A DNA stretch of 64,000 bases, taken from positions 62,001 to 126,000 of the forward strand of contig JAPOSZ010000007.1 in assembly GCA_026709415.1 (NCBI GenBank). The letters are read 5' to 3'. The position numbers were made by a program, and so were the translations under genes. Under the pieces are notes generated by a model that made no database searches, had not been told where the DNA came from, and saw only the letters and a program-made list of their open reading frames with translations. This DNA comes from Flavobacteriaceae bacterium. GTDB lineage: Bacteria > Bacteroidota > Bacteroidia > Flavobacteriales > Flavobacteriaceae. Each line of letters begins with the position of its first letter. Position 1 is the first letter of the stretch. Shown piece after piece: positions 18,430 through 27,502 of the stretch.

Positions 18430-19581
18430 ATGTCAGAGAGGGTTCTATTGAAAGGTATCGCGTGGGATCATCCAAGAGGATCTGAGCCATTACGAGCGAC
18501 TTCAATTGCGTTTGCAAAAAAAAACCTTAATGTTTCCATTGAGTGGGATTTCAGAACGCTTAAAGAATTTGGGGATCTTCCGATTAATGATCTTATAACA
18601 CAATATGACTTAATTACCATAGATCATCCTTTCATGGGCGAAGTTGACGAAAAAAAACTACTTATTCCATTAGAAGACTTCATTCCAGCCAGTGATTTGA
18701 TAACATTAGAATGTCAATCTGTGGGACCTAGCTTTGAATCATACCGTTATAAAAGTCATCTATATGCATTGCCGATAGATGCATCTGCTCTCGTATCTGC
18801 ATATAGAGACGATTTGATCACAAATCTGAATATTCAACCTCCCTTTGAAAGAAACTCTCTTTTCGAATTTTATAAAAAAATTCCAAATGATTTTAAAGTT
18901 GCAATGCCTTTGTGTCCCACCGATCTTTGGTGTATTTTCCTAACCATATGTGTGCAAGATGCTGGTAGGAATTTCATTGAAAATAAACAATTTGATGGAT
19001 CCATTGGTGTAGGAGCACTCGATGAACTAAAAAAGCATTTAAATTCTGTGCATCCAAAATCATTAAATTGGAATCCCATTCAAATTTTGGATTATATGGG
19101 GACTAATGATGATATAATTTATTGTCCTTTTTTATTTGGATATACAAACTATTCTAGAGGAGGGTTTAAAAAAAACCTTGTAACTTTTGGAAATAGTCCC
19201 ATCAATCCTAAAAATTCTGTTTCGACTGTTTTGGGTGGAGTTGGGGTTTCAATCTCCTCCAGGTGCAAATTTCCTGAATGGGCAGCAAAATTCATAAACT
19301 ATTTGACAAAATCAAAAGTTCAAGAAAGTATTTACACTGAAAACGGCGGACAACCCGGAAATGTTAAAGCATGGCAAAACAAAGCTAACAATAAACTTTG
19401 CAATAATTATTTTAAAAACACCTATTCGAGCATGAAAAGTGCATATGTCCGACCACGGCATTCAGGTTGGAACCGCTTCCAAGAGAAAGGTGCAAAATTA
19501 TTGCACGAATGTCTTGTTAAGGACTTACCATCTCATGAATCAATAAAAAATTTAAACCAATTATATCAAACGATTGTTTAA
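18430..19581 (+). CDS. Signal-less extracellular solute-binding-like protein
   Basis: The fold is that of a type-1 sugar solute-binding protein of about 383 residues. Near the N-terminus it has the motif KGIAWDHPRGSEPL, then DLITIDHPF, and at the C-terminus YTENGGQPGN. No signal peptide or lipobox is present, and no ABC permease or ATPase gene lies nearby. I recall a subfamily of signal-less binding-protein-like proteins starting with the same GxTWDHPRG motif in proteobacterial catabolic clusters, but I cannot confirm it here. A cytoplasmic sensor or ligand-binding role is possible. The ATG at 18,430 is preferred over the upstream GTG at 18,424. The gene is tightly linked to the SDR gene. Confidence 0.85.
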   Translation: MSERVLLKGIAWDHPRGSEPLRATSIAFAKKNLNVSIEWDFRTLKEFGDLPINDLITQYDLITIDHPFMGEVDEKKLLIPLEDFIPASDLITLECQSVGPSFESYRYKSHLYALPIDASALVSAYRDDLITNLNIQPPFERNSLFEFYKKIPNDFKVAMPLCPTDLWCIFLTICVQDAGRNFIENKQFDGSIGVGALDELKKHLNSVHPKSLNWNPIQILDYMGTNDDIIYCPFLFGYTNYSRGGFKKNLVTFGNSPINPKNSVSTVLGGVGVSISSRCKFPEWAAKFINYLTKSKVQESIYTENGGQPGNVKAWQNKANNKLCNNYFKNTYSSMKSAYVRPRHSGWNRFQEKGAKLLHECLVKDLPSHESIKNLNQLYQTIV

Positions 19582-19680
19582 TACCTCTTTATTACTTTCA
19601 AATCTGGTGAAAAACTGTAGTCGATGAATTTTTTCTATCATACTAAAGACGTAATAAAGAATGCCATTATAACGGAGTAA

Positions 19681-20730
19681 ATGATTTACACTTTTTTCTT
19701 GGGAAGTTATACAGAACTTCTTACACCTTCTTTTGGAGGGCTTGGAGATGGGATATATACGACTCAATTTGATACTAAAACTAAGCAACTTAATAAAATT
19801 CATACCAAAAAAGTTCGTAATCCAAGCTATTTAGTTATAAGTGAAAACAACCAATTTTTATATTGTATTTCAGAGCTCGACAAAAAGGAGAGTCCTAGTG
19901 TTAGAGCGTATAAAATAAATGATGATTTTTCACTAGAATTTCTAAATAAACAGTTTATTCCTGGAAGTTATCCATGCCATGTAAATAGCTACCAAAACAA
20001 TATTTTGGTAGCTTGTTATTCAACAGGTAATGTAGTACAATTTCCATTGGATTCGTCGGGGAAGTTGATGAAATTTACCAAAAATTACTATCATAAAGGT
20101 TCAAGTATCAGTAAAACAAGACAAAAAAGTCCTCACGCTCATCAAGTCTTAATCCATCCTATAAGTAGAGATATCTATGTGTGTGATATGGGCATTGATA
20201 TGATCAAAGCATATCAATTATCTGGCAAGGAATTAATACCCAACGAAAAAAAAGATATAGTAGTCACGAAAGGTGGTGGGCCTAGACATATGATTTTTAA
20301 TGAAATTGGGAATTTAGGTTATGTGCTCAATGAGCTAAGCGGAGAGATATCCATATTATCTCGTATAGGTGAAACATATAAAGAATTAAGAACCTATCCT
20401 ACCATACCTTATGGTTTTCATGGAACGCCTAGTGCTTCAACTATACGATTACATCCTAATGGAAAGTTTTTATATGCTGGTAATAGAGGATCTGAAATAA
20501 TTACTATTTTCAGGATTTTCGGTAATAGACTAGAGTTTTTATGCCACCATTTCACAAAAGGAAAAGAAATAAGGGAGTTTAATATTACTCCAAATGGTAA
20601 ATGGCTGATTGCCTGTCATCAAAACTCTAATGATATAGTAATCTTTAAAATCAAAAGAGGCGGACTTCTATCTGAAGAATATCGAACCAGGGAAATTTCA
20701 TCGCCTGCTTGTGTGGTTTTTTTAAATTAG
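19681..20730 (+). CDS. Lactonase, 7-bladed beta-propeller (6-phosphogluconolactonase-like)
   Basis: The 349-residue protein matches the Pgl/YbhE lactonase family, with repeated blade motifs. These include PSYLVIS near residue 44, SPHAHQV near 149, GGGPRHM near 199, and RLHPNGKFLYAGNRG near 258, with a final blade reading FNITPNGKWLIA. Such enzymes hydrolyse sugar lactones. No signal peptide is seen, so it acts in the cytoplasm. It is a natural partner for the SDR dehydrogenase two genes upstream and for the mannonate dehydratase downstream. The gap to the preceding gene is 99 bp, so they may share a transcript. A LacI-type operator lies 8 bp after its stop. Confidence 0.93.
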   Translation: MIYTFFLGSYTELLTPSFGGLGDGIYTTQFDTKTKQLNKIHTKKVRNPSYLVISENNQFLYCISELDKKESPSVRAYKINDDFSLEFLNKQFIPGSYPCHVNSYQNNILVACYSTGNVVQFPLDSSGKLMKFTKNYYHKGSSISKTRQKSPHAHQVLIHPISRDIYVCDMGIDMIKAYQLSGKELIPNEKKDIVVTKGGGPRHMIFNEIGNLGYVLNELSGEISILSRIGETYKELRTYPTIPYGFHGTPSASTIRLHPNGKFLYAGNRGSEIITIFRIFGNRLEFLCHHFTKGKEIREFNITPNGKWLIACHQNSNDIVIFKIKRGGLLSEEYRTREISSPACVVFLN

Positions 20731-20738
20731 ATTATTTT

Positions 20739-20754
20739 ACTAAACCGATAAAGT
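20739..20754. promoter_or_regulatory. LacI-type operator, site 3
   Basis: ACTAAACCGATAAAGT differs from site 2 at two positions in the right half only, and keeps the TTTT in front. It lies just after the lactonase stop and 434 bp before the mannonate dehydratase. It probably controls the second transcription unit (mannonate dehydratase and mannosidase). Apart from one 39-codon frame, the rest of this gap shows no gene. Confidence 0.65.
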
Positions 20755-21028
20755 ATTATATTTAGTCGCTCCTTATGAACCCTCTTTTCTCCGCTTAGGA
20801 AATGGCATTACCAAACTCGAAACTTTGAATTGTATCATCAAAAGACTTTAACATTTTCTATGAGATACCAACAGATAATCAGGTTAAATGATTCTTAAGT
20901 GCGATGATATTTGATTTTATTTTTTCTATTCTTTGGACTTCTTAAGAATTGTAATGAATTTTCGAGTCAACATGTATAAAATGAATTAAGTCATTTCAAT
21001 AAACTGATAAAAACCTTATTAAACAACT

Positions 21029-21148
21029 ATGGAATCACATCATTTTACCGAAAGAGAACTTAAAACAAATGTATTCCTTGTATGGAATTTTAAGGCCTTT
21101 ATAGATACTCCATTCCGAACAGTTCGAGGAAAAGGAAGACCCAGATAA
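21029..21148 (+). CDS. Possible small ORF (39 aa)
   Basis: An ATG-started frame of 39 residues ends 24 bp before the mannonate dehydratase start. It is basic at the C-terminus (VRGKGRPR). It could be a real small gene, a leader or a remnant. I see no homologue and give it low confidence. Confidence 0.2.
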   Translation: MESHHFTERELKTNVFLVWNFKAFIDTPFRTVRGKGRPR

Positions 21149-21172
21149 TTTTCAAACACCAAAACATAAAAA

Positions 21173-22234
21173 GTGAAACTAGGCCTTGGTTTATACAAAC
21201 ATATGCTAAATACAGATCATTACAATTTTGCAAAGCAGTGTGGGGCTACTCATTTAGTTATTCATTTAGTAGATTATTTCGGTCATAATAGAAAGGGCAT
21301 GGATCAACCCGTAGGGGGTAAATCAGGTTGGGGTTATGCGGGAAATCCACATGAAATATGGTCCTATGAAGAGTTATCGTCTTTAAAAAATGAAATCAAT
21401 GACCACGGATTGGAATTAGAGGCCATTGAGAATTTTGATCCTGCCCATTGGCATGATGTATTGTTAGATGGGCCTAAAAAGGAAGAACAGATATTCAACC
21501 TAAAAGAACTTATTCGTAACGTGGGTAAAGCTGGTATACCAATATTTGGATACAATTTTTCAATAGCAGGAGTGTCATCTCGAAATAAAAAGCCATACGC
21601 AAGGGGAGGAGCAGTTTCAGTTGGTATGGAGAGTGTTGATAATAGACCCATTCCTAATGGGATGGTTTGGAATATGGTCTATAATAAAAATGCTCAAAAG
21701 GGGGTACTGCCAAAAATCAGTCATGAAGAGCTTTGGAGTAGATTGGAATATTTTCTCGATGAATTAATACCTGTTGCAGAAGAGTCCAAAGTAAAATTAG
21801 CTGCACATCCGGACGATCCACCAATGCCATATGTACGTGAAACTCCAAGATTGATTTATCAACCTGGTATGTATCAAAAATTAATAGACTTAAAACCTAG
21901 TTCATCAAACAAAGTAGAATTCTGCTTAGGTTCAACTGCTGAAATGACCAATGGCGATGTTTATGAGGCAACCGACACCTATAGTAAACAAAATAAAATC
22001 GCTTATATCCATTTTAGAAATGTTATAGGGAAAGTACCTCGATATAAGGAAGTTTTTGTAGATGAAGGAGATATAGATATGTTCAGAATCTTGAAAATCT
22101 TGAGAAACAACAAATTTGAAGGTGTTTTGATTCCTGATCACACACCTCTAATGAATTGTGGAGCTCCTTGGCATGCAGGTATGGCTTACACCATGGGTTA
22201 TATGAGAGCGGCAATCTTACTATTGCAATCCTAG
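21173..22234 (+). CDS. uxuA: Mannonate dehydratase (UxuA family)
   Basis: The 353-residue protein has the UxuA pattern: an N-terminal sugar-isomerase-like barrel and a metal site around HPDDPP (~residues 212-217). Further motifs include FCLGS, IHFRNV near 282 and FVDEGDIDM near 296. The C-terminus has PDHTP and the HAGMAYTMGYMRA ending. Members dehydrate D-mannonate to 2-keto-3-deoxy-D-gluconate. It is shorter than E. coli UxuA but matches the common shorter form. The start codon used is GTG at 21,173. The gene is followed after 98 bp by the GH38 mannosidase, consistent with mannose use. Confidence 0.93.
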   Translation: MKLGLGLYKHMLNTDHYNFAKQCGATHLVIHLVDYFGHNRKGMDQPVGGKSGWGYAGNPHEIWSYEELSSLKNEINDHGLELEAIENFDPAHWHDVLLDGPKKEEQIFNLKELIRNVGKAGIPIFGYNFSIAGVSSRNKKPYARGGAVSVGMESVDNRPIPNGMVWNMVYNKNAQKGVLPKISHEELWSRLEYFLDELIPVAEESKVKLAAHPDDPPMPYVRETPRLIYQPGMYQKLIDLKPSSSNKVEFCLGSTAEMTNGDVYEATDTYSKQNKIAYIHFRNVIGKVPRYKEVFVDEGDIDMFRILKILRNNKFEGVLIPDHTPLMNCGAPWHAGMAYTMGYMRAAILLLQS

Positions 22235-22332
22235 GTTGACAAATAAACGATGAACTAAATCAGGAATTAGGCACAATAACGATAAAAAACAAATTTTATA
22301 ATCTAAATAAGGAACAAATAAACCGTGAATTC

Positions 22333-25026
22333 ATGAAAATAATAAAATTAGTGCTGATTCTTGTAATTGGATCCGCCATCTTATCAGCTCAAGAAACCTT
22401 TGTTGGGGACTCAGAAACTTACGAACTATTGAAAGCCCTTTCCAAATCAACGTTAGCGCATGGAAATGTATTGTTATTTACGACTACTCATCAAGATATT
22501 GCGTGGCTTAACGAACCGGAGATATGTAAAATAGATCGGGATAGATTATGGCTAACCCCTTACCTGAATCGTTTAAACAATGAACCCGATTTTAAAATAG
22601 ACATCGAGCAGTCATCCATTGTAATGGAATATCTTCATAGGCATCCAGAAAAAAAGGAAAACTTCATCAAACATGTGAATGATGGTAGAATTACCATCGG
22701 AGGAACATATGTGCAGGCCTATGAAGAAATGTATTCTGGGGAGTCTTTGGCTCGACAATTTTACCTGGGTAAAAAATGGTTGAGAGATAATCTGAATGGT
22801 TACGAATCCAACGTATATTTTAATAATGATGTTCCAGGTCGAACTTTGCAAATGCCTCAATTAGCAAGTAAATCAGGAGTTAATAATTTCGTGTTTGCAA
22901 GACACATTAAAGGTTTGTTTTACTGGGAATCTCCTGATGGTTCTAGAGTGGTTTGCTACAGTCCTGGCAACCATTACATGGGGTTTTATAATCTTTTGGG
23001 ACAAAAAGATTCAGATGCTATAAAAACAATGGCAACAGATGCTATCGATTGGTACTCCTTGTATAACAACAAATCCTCAGAAAATTCTGTAATGCCAGCC
23101 ATGTTGAATTTTGAATTTATTTGGCCACAGGAGCCAATTGAAAACACGATCCCATTCATGAATCTATGGAATGGGATAAAATTCGTAGAGACAAAAGGTA
23201 AAAAACAGATTAAAGTTGACTTACCAAAGTTTAAATACGCAACTGCTGAAGAGTTTTTCAATGGGGTATCGGAAACGACATCAATTGAAAAAACAATAAA
23301 AGGAGAACGTCCAAACATTTGGGTATATATTCATGGCGCTGGACATCAAAAAGCCCTAAAAGCAAGTCGTCAAGGTGATATTTTAATTACCCAAGCGGAA
23401 AAATTTGCCACTGCCAATGCGTTAATTCATGGTTCATTTAATGGATATCCTACTCAAGAATTACAGAATGCGTGGGAGTCTAAAATTTATCCTGATCATG
23501 GATGGGGTGGAAAAGGTGGAGATGTCACTGATAACGTGTTTTTGCAAAAATTTCTTTCAGCTAAAGCTAGCGCTGAAAAGATACTAGATGAGTCCATCAC
23601 ATCAATAGCTAGAAACATAAAATTCAATCAAAATAAAGAGATACCAATTGTTGTGTTTAATAGTCTAAGTTGGAAGCGTTCTGGTCCAGTAAACTTCAAA
23701 ATCAATTTTAGTCCTAATGAGTTTAAGAACCTCCAGTTGGTTACTGAAGATGGCCAAATCGTTCCTATCCAATTATCGAAAACGAAACACTATACTAATG
23801 GATTTTTAGAATCTGCTGAAGTAAATTTTATTGCTGAAAATTTACCTTCCATCGGCTATAGAACTTTCTATCTAGAATCAATAGATCACGCAAATCCAAA
23901 CCCTACCACTATAACTTCAACGATACACAACATTGAAAACGCCTTTTATAAAATCAGAGTTGCTAATGGGGGATTAGAAAGTATTTATGATAAGACCTTA
24001 AGTAAAGAATTGATAACTCCAAATCAATTCAAAGCAGGTGAAGTATTTGCTTTGAATTCCTATGGTAACGGGGCCGGTGAATTTTCCGCCATTCAACAAC
24101 CTGACACTAGTTTTTTTGACAAACTAGGGAATGGTAAGACTACCTGGAAAATTGATGAAGAGGGAGAGGTTTTTACATCATTTAGTATGCGTCAAAGAAT
24201 GAAAGAAGCCGTGGTTGAAATGAAAATCACTTTATTTAATACGATAAAAAGAATAGACTTTGAAATTGATCTGTTAAATTGGGATGGAGTGATGTTCCGA
24301 GAATTTCGAATGGCGCTTCCCTTGAATATGGAAAATGGAGAAGTAACATATGAAGTTCCTTTTGGGGCCGTAACTGTTGGAAAAGATGAACTCAAAGGCA
24401 CCGGTGGCGAACTCTACAATATGAAAGTAAGCGAAATTCACCCAAGAGCAATGGAAAATTGGGTTTCAGCTAGCAACTCTGAATATGGAATCACCATGAG
24501 TTCTAGTGTTATTACTTTCGATTGGAAAAACCCAGCAGATTCTCTAAGCAATCAGATCATTCTACAACCAATTCTTCTGGCTTCGAGAAGAAGTTGTCAT
24601 CCTGAAGGTAACGACTATCACCAAACTGGAGATCATCAATTTTCATTTAGCTTAACTTCTCATCCAAGCGGTTGGAAAAACGGACAACGTTTTGGAAAAC
24701 AATCTAACGAGTATCTAAACGTTGTTGTAAACCCATCTTCAAATAGTAAAGCCTCTTTACCCGAACAACTAAGCTTTTTCAAGACAGATAAAGAAAATTT
24801 AATTATCTCAGCTGTAAAAAAAGCTGAAGACGATCAAAGCACAATCATAAGACTTTATGATACAGACAGTAAAAATGTCAATGCCTCTGTTTCAATCTTT
24901 AGTCCTATTAAAACAGCACAATTAACCAATTTAATCGAAATACCCATTAGAAAATTAAAGGTCAACAATCAAAACGTTCAATTGCAAATAGGTCACAATG
25001 CTATTGAGACTATTAAAATTAAATAA
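22333..25026 (+). CDS. Secreted GH38 alpha-mannosidase-like glycoside hydrolase
   Basis: A signal peptide (residues 1-20, ending LSAQ) sends this 897-residue enzyme to the periplasm or cell surface. The GH38 N-terminal catalytic domain is evident from THQDIAW (His53, Asp55) and FNNDVPG, whose Asp166 is the predicted nucleophile. The C-terminal beta-sandwich domains extend from ~430 on, with DYHQTGDHQFSF near 760. GH38 enzymes release mannose from alpha-mannosides. The gene closes the cluster and supplies the substrate expected by the mannonate dehydratase route. A weak half-operator (ACTAAATC at 22,254) lies in the short upstream gap. Confidence 0.92.
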   Translation: MKIIKLVLILVIGSAILSAQETFVGDSETYELLKALSKSTLAHGNVLLFTTTHQDIAWLNEPEICKIDRDRLWLTPYLNRLNNEPDFKIDIEQSSIVMEYLHRHPEKKENFIKHVNDGRITIGGTYVQAYEEMYSGESLARQFYLGKKWLRDNLNGYESNVYFNNDVPGRTLQMPQLASKSGVNNFVFARHIKGLFYWESPDGSRVVCYSPGNHYMGFYNLLGQKDSDAIKTMATDAIDWYSLYNNKSSENSVMPAMLNFEFIWPQEPIENTIPFMNLWNGIKFVETKGKKQIKVDLPKFKYATAEEFFNGVSETTSIEKTIKGERPNIWVYIHGAGHQKALKASRQGDILITQAEKFATANALIHGSFNGYPTQELQNAWESKIYPDHGWGGKGGDVTDNVFLQKFLSAKASAEKILDESITSIARNIKFNQNKEIPIVVFNSLSWKRSGPVNFKINFSPNEFKNLQLVTEDGQIVPIQLSKTKHYTNGFLESAEVNFIAENLPSIGYRTFYLESIDHANPNPTTITSTIHNIENAFYKIRVANGGLESIYDKTLSKELITPNQFKAGEVFALNSYGNGAGEFSAIQQPDTSFFDKLGNGKTTWKIDEEGEVFTSFSMRQRMKEAVVEMKITLFNTIKRIDFEIDLLNWDGVMFREFRMALPLNMENGEVTYEVPFGAVTVGKDELKGTGGELYNMKVSEIHPRAMENWVSASNSEYGITMSSSVITFDWKNPADSLSNQIILQPILLASRRSCHPEGNDYHQTGDHQFSFSLTSHPSGWKNGQRFGKQSNEYLNVVVNPSSNSKASLPEQLSFFKTDKENLIISAVKKAEDDQSTIIRLYDTDSKNVNASVSIFSPIKTAQLTNLIEIPIRKLKVNNQNVQLQIGHNAIETIKIK

Positions 25027-25179
25027 CCTCTGTTAAAGCTTGCTTTTTAGGTGTTGTGAAAAATTTTGATTCCCTATCCAAAAGGATTTCAAAACTACAT
25101 TAGCGATACACTTCTTGATTATGTTTTTTCTAAATTTCATATTAGAAAGAGATCACCAATGAGATTCTATCAATTGAAG

Positions 25180-26061
25180 CTATTTGTGTTCATTTCTTTG
25201 ACAGGCCAACAAGGTGTTTTTTAGTAGCATGGCAATGGTCATGGGACCCACGCCGCCAGGAACAGGAGTGATGGCTTTGGCTTTTTTTGAGACGGATTCA
25301 AATTCCACATCTCCTCTGAGAACATATCCTCTTTTAGCCTTGGGGTCAGAAACTCGAGTAATCCCAACATCAATGACGACAACCCCCTCTTTGACCATAT
25401 CTGCTTTTAAAAATTCAGGATTCCCCAAAGCGGTGATGATAATGTCTGCTGTTTTGGTTAATTCCTCTAAATATTTTGTTCTACTGTGAGCAAGAGTCAC
25501 CGTGGCGTTAGCATATTTTTTTTTCTGACTCATCAAAATACTAATAGGTCTCCCCACAATATGACTTCTTCCAATCACCACGCAATGTTTCGAAGCCACT
25601 TCGATTTGATAACGCTCTAAAAGTTCCATAATGCCATAAGGCGTGGCTGAAATAAATGTGGGCATTTCCAGGGCCATCTTTCCAAAATTATAGGGATGAA
25701 ACCCATCAACATCTTTATCTGGATTCACTTTCATCAATACTTTTTCTTCATCAATGTGTTTGGGTAGAGGTAATTGAACGATATATCCATCAATATCTTT
25801 GTCTTCGTTAAGTTGGTCGATGACTTGCAGCAGTTCATTTTGAGAAATCGTTTTGTCTTTCGTAATCAAGGTGGATTTGAAACCGACTTTTTGACAAGCG
25901 ATGACCTTACTATTGACATAGGTTTGACTAGCACCATCATCTCCCACTAAAACCGCAGCTAAGTGGGGTTGTTTTAACCCTTTCAGATTTCGTTTTTCAA
26001 CGTCCTCTTTAATTTCTTCTTTGATAATCTGAGAAATCTTTTTCCCATCAATGATAATCAT
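25180..26061 (-). CDS. folD: Bifunctional methylenetetrahydrofolate dehydrogenase/cyclohydrolase FolD
   Basis: This 293-residue FolD carries the family signatures YVNSKVIACQKVGF with the catalytic Lys, DGYIVQLPLPKHID, the NADP site VVIGRSHIVGRPI, and the C-terminal PGGVGPMTIAMLL. It interconverts methylene-, methenyl- and formyl-tetrahydrofolate in the cytoplasm. It lies 8 bp downstream of ffh on the same strand, so the two probably share a transcript. The gene converges with the mannosidase gene across a 153-bp gap that shows no clear terminator. Confidence 0.98.
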   Translation of the reverse strand: MIIIDGKKISQIIKEEIKEDVEKRNLKGLKQPHLAAVLVGDDGASQTYVNSKVIACQKVGFKSTLITKDKTISQNELLQVIDQLNEDKDIDGYIVQLPLPKHIDEEKVLMKVNPDKDVDGFHPYNFGKMALEMPTFISATPYGIMELLERYQIEVASKHCVVIGRSHIVGRPISILMSQKKKYANATVTLAHSRTKYLEELTKTADIIITALGNPEFLKADMVKEGVVVIDVGITRVSDPKAKRGYVLRGDVEFESVSKKAKAITPVPGGVGPMTIAMLLKNTLLACQRNEHK

Positions 26062-26069
26062 ATGGCTTG

Positions 26070-27389
26070 TTAAAATTTCATTTTAGAAAGTATTTTGGCT
26101 TTTCCACCCAGGCCCATTTTCATGATTTTGCTCAATTGTTGATGCACTTTCAGTAATTGATTGACACTAGCCATGTCTCTCCCCGATCCTTTGGCAATTC
26201 TAATTTTACGACTATGGTTGATGATTTTAGGGTTGGATCGTTCTAAAGACGTCATCGAATCATAGATGTATTTCATTTCTTTGAAGAATTGATCCGTTTG
26301 TTGGCCATTCGCCTGGTGGCTCATGTGACTTGGTAGCATCTGACTCATGGCTTTTCGGCCCCCCATTTTATTAATTCCTTGTAATTGAGTCATCAAATCA
26401 TTAAGGTCAAACTGATTTTTAGACGCTTTTTTTAATATTTTTTCAGCCTGCTGTTGATCAAAGGCTTCTTTTGATTTTTCAACCAAAGAGACAATGTCTC
26501 CCATTCCCAAGATTCGTTTGGCCATTCTTTGAGGATGAAAAGCCTCCAAATCGTCCAGCTTTTCGCCAATTCCGACATATTTGATGGGTTTTTCTAGAGT
26601 AGTCATCACTGATAATGCAGCGCCCCCTCTAGCATCCGAATCTAATTTGCTCAAAATGACACCATCAAAATCGATTTGTTCGTGAAATGTTTTGGCCGTA
26701 TTCACCGCATCTTGACCCATCATCGCATCCAAGATAAATAAGGTTTGATGCGGTTGGACTTCATGTTTGATTTGTTTTAACTCCTCCATCATTTTTTGAT
26801 CAATAGCTAAACGTCCTGCTGTATCAATGATAATGGCATTGTTTCCATTGGTTTTGGCCTCCGATAGGGATTGTCGCGCAATTTTGACTGGATTTTTTAC
26901 ATTTTGATCAGCATAGAAATTAACCTGTGCTTTTTGGGATAAAATTTCTAATTGTTCCATGGCCGCCGGTCGGTAGACATCACAAGCCACAAGCAACGGG
27001 GTTTTCTGATGCTTTTGTTTTAATTCCTTGGCTAGTTTACCCGCTATCGTTGTTTTTCCAGTTCCTTGAAGTCCTACTAATAAAATAATCAGCGGTTTTG
27101 CTTGAAAAGGAAGGGGGCTGTTTTTACTGCCCATAAGCTCCGTGAGCTCATCATGAACGATTTTGATAAAAAGTTGTTTGGGCTGAAGGCTACTTTGAAC
27201 TCCTTGACCGATGGCTTTTTGTTTGATGCGTTTAATAAACTCATTTGAAACTTTATAACTCACGTCGGCCTCTAACAATGCCCTCCGGACTTCTTTTAGT
27301 GTCTGTCCAATATTGACTTCGGTGATTTTTCCTTGGCCTTTTAAAACTTTAAATGCCGCATTGAGTCGGTTAGTCAGATTGGTGAACAT
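26070..27389 (-). CDS. ffh: Signal recognition particle protein Ffh
   Basis: The protein has 439 residues with the N helical bundle (1-85), the G domain with P-loop GLQGTGKTT (106-114), and DTAGR and DxxxGQ motifs (DAMMGQDA). The C-terminal methionine-rich M domain (~295-435) contains the SRP RNA-binding region SRKIRIAKGSGR. It binds 4.5S RNA and signal sequences of nascent membrane proteins and docks to FtsY. It is intact and of usual length. It is transcribed divergently from the antiporter gene. Confidence 0.98.
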   Translation of the reverse strand: MFTNLTNRLNAAFKVLKGQGKITEVNIGQTLKEVRRALLEADVSYKVSNEFIKRIKQKAIGQGVQSSLQPKQLFIKIVHDELTELMGSKNSPLPFQAKPLIILLVGLQGTGKTTIAGKLAKELKQKHQKTPLLVACDVYRPAAMEQLEILSQKAQVNFYADQNVKNPVKIARQSLSEAKTNGNNAIIIDTAGRLAIDQKMMEELKQIKHEVQPHQTLFILDAMMGQDAVNTAKTFHEQIDFDGVILSKLDSDARGGAALSVMTTLEKPIKYVGIGEKLDDLEAFHPQRMAKRILGMGDIVSLVEKSKEAFDQQQAEKILKKASKNQFDLNDLMTQLQGINKMGGRKAMSQMLPSHMSHQANGQQTDQFFKEMKYIYDSMTSLERSNPKIINHSRKIRIAKGSGRDMASVNQLLKVHQQLSKIMKMGLGGKAKILSKMKF

Positions 27390-27502
27390 GCCAAAAAATT
27401 CGTATCCGCAAATTTACAAATACTGACATTCAGCACTACATTGAGATGGCATGAAAGAGAAAAGATCAGATATTGTTATGATTAAATTGTATTTTGACCA
27501 CC

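Noticed and set aside
22254-22261. ACTAAATC half-site before the mannosidase gene
   Set aside because: Only one half of the LacI-type operator is present; the other half does not fit at the right spacing.
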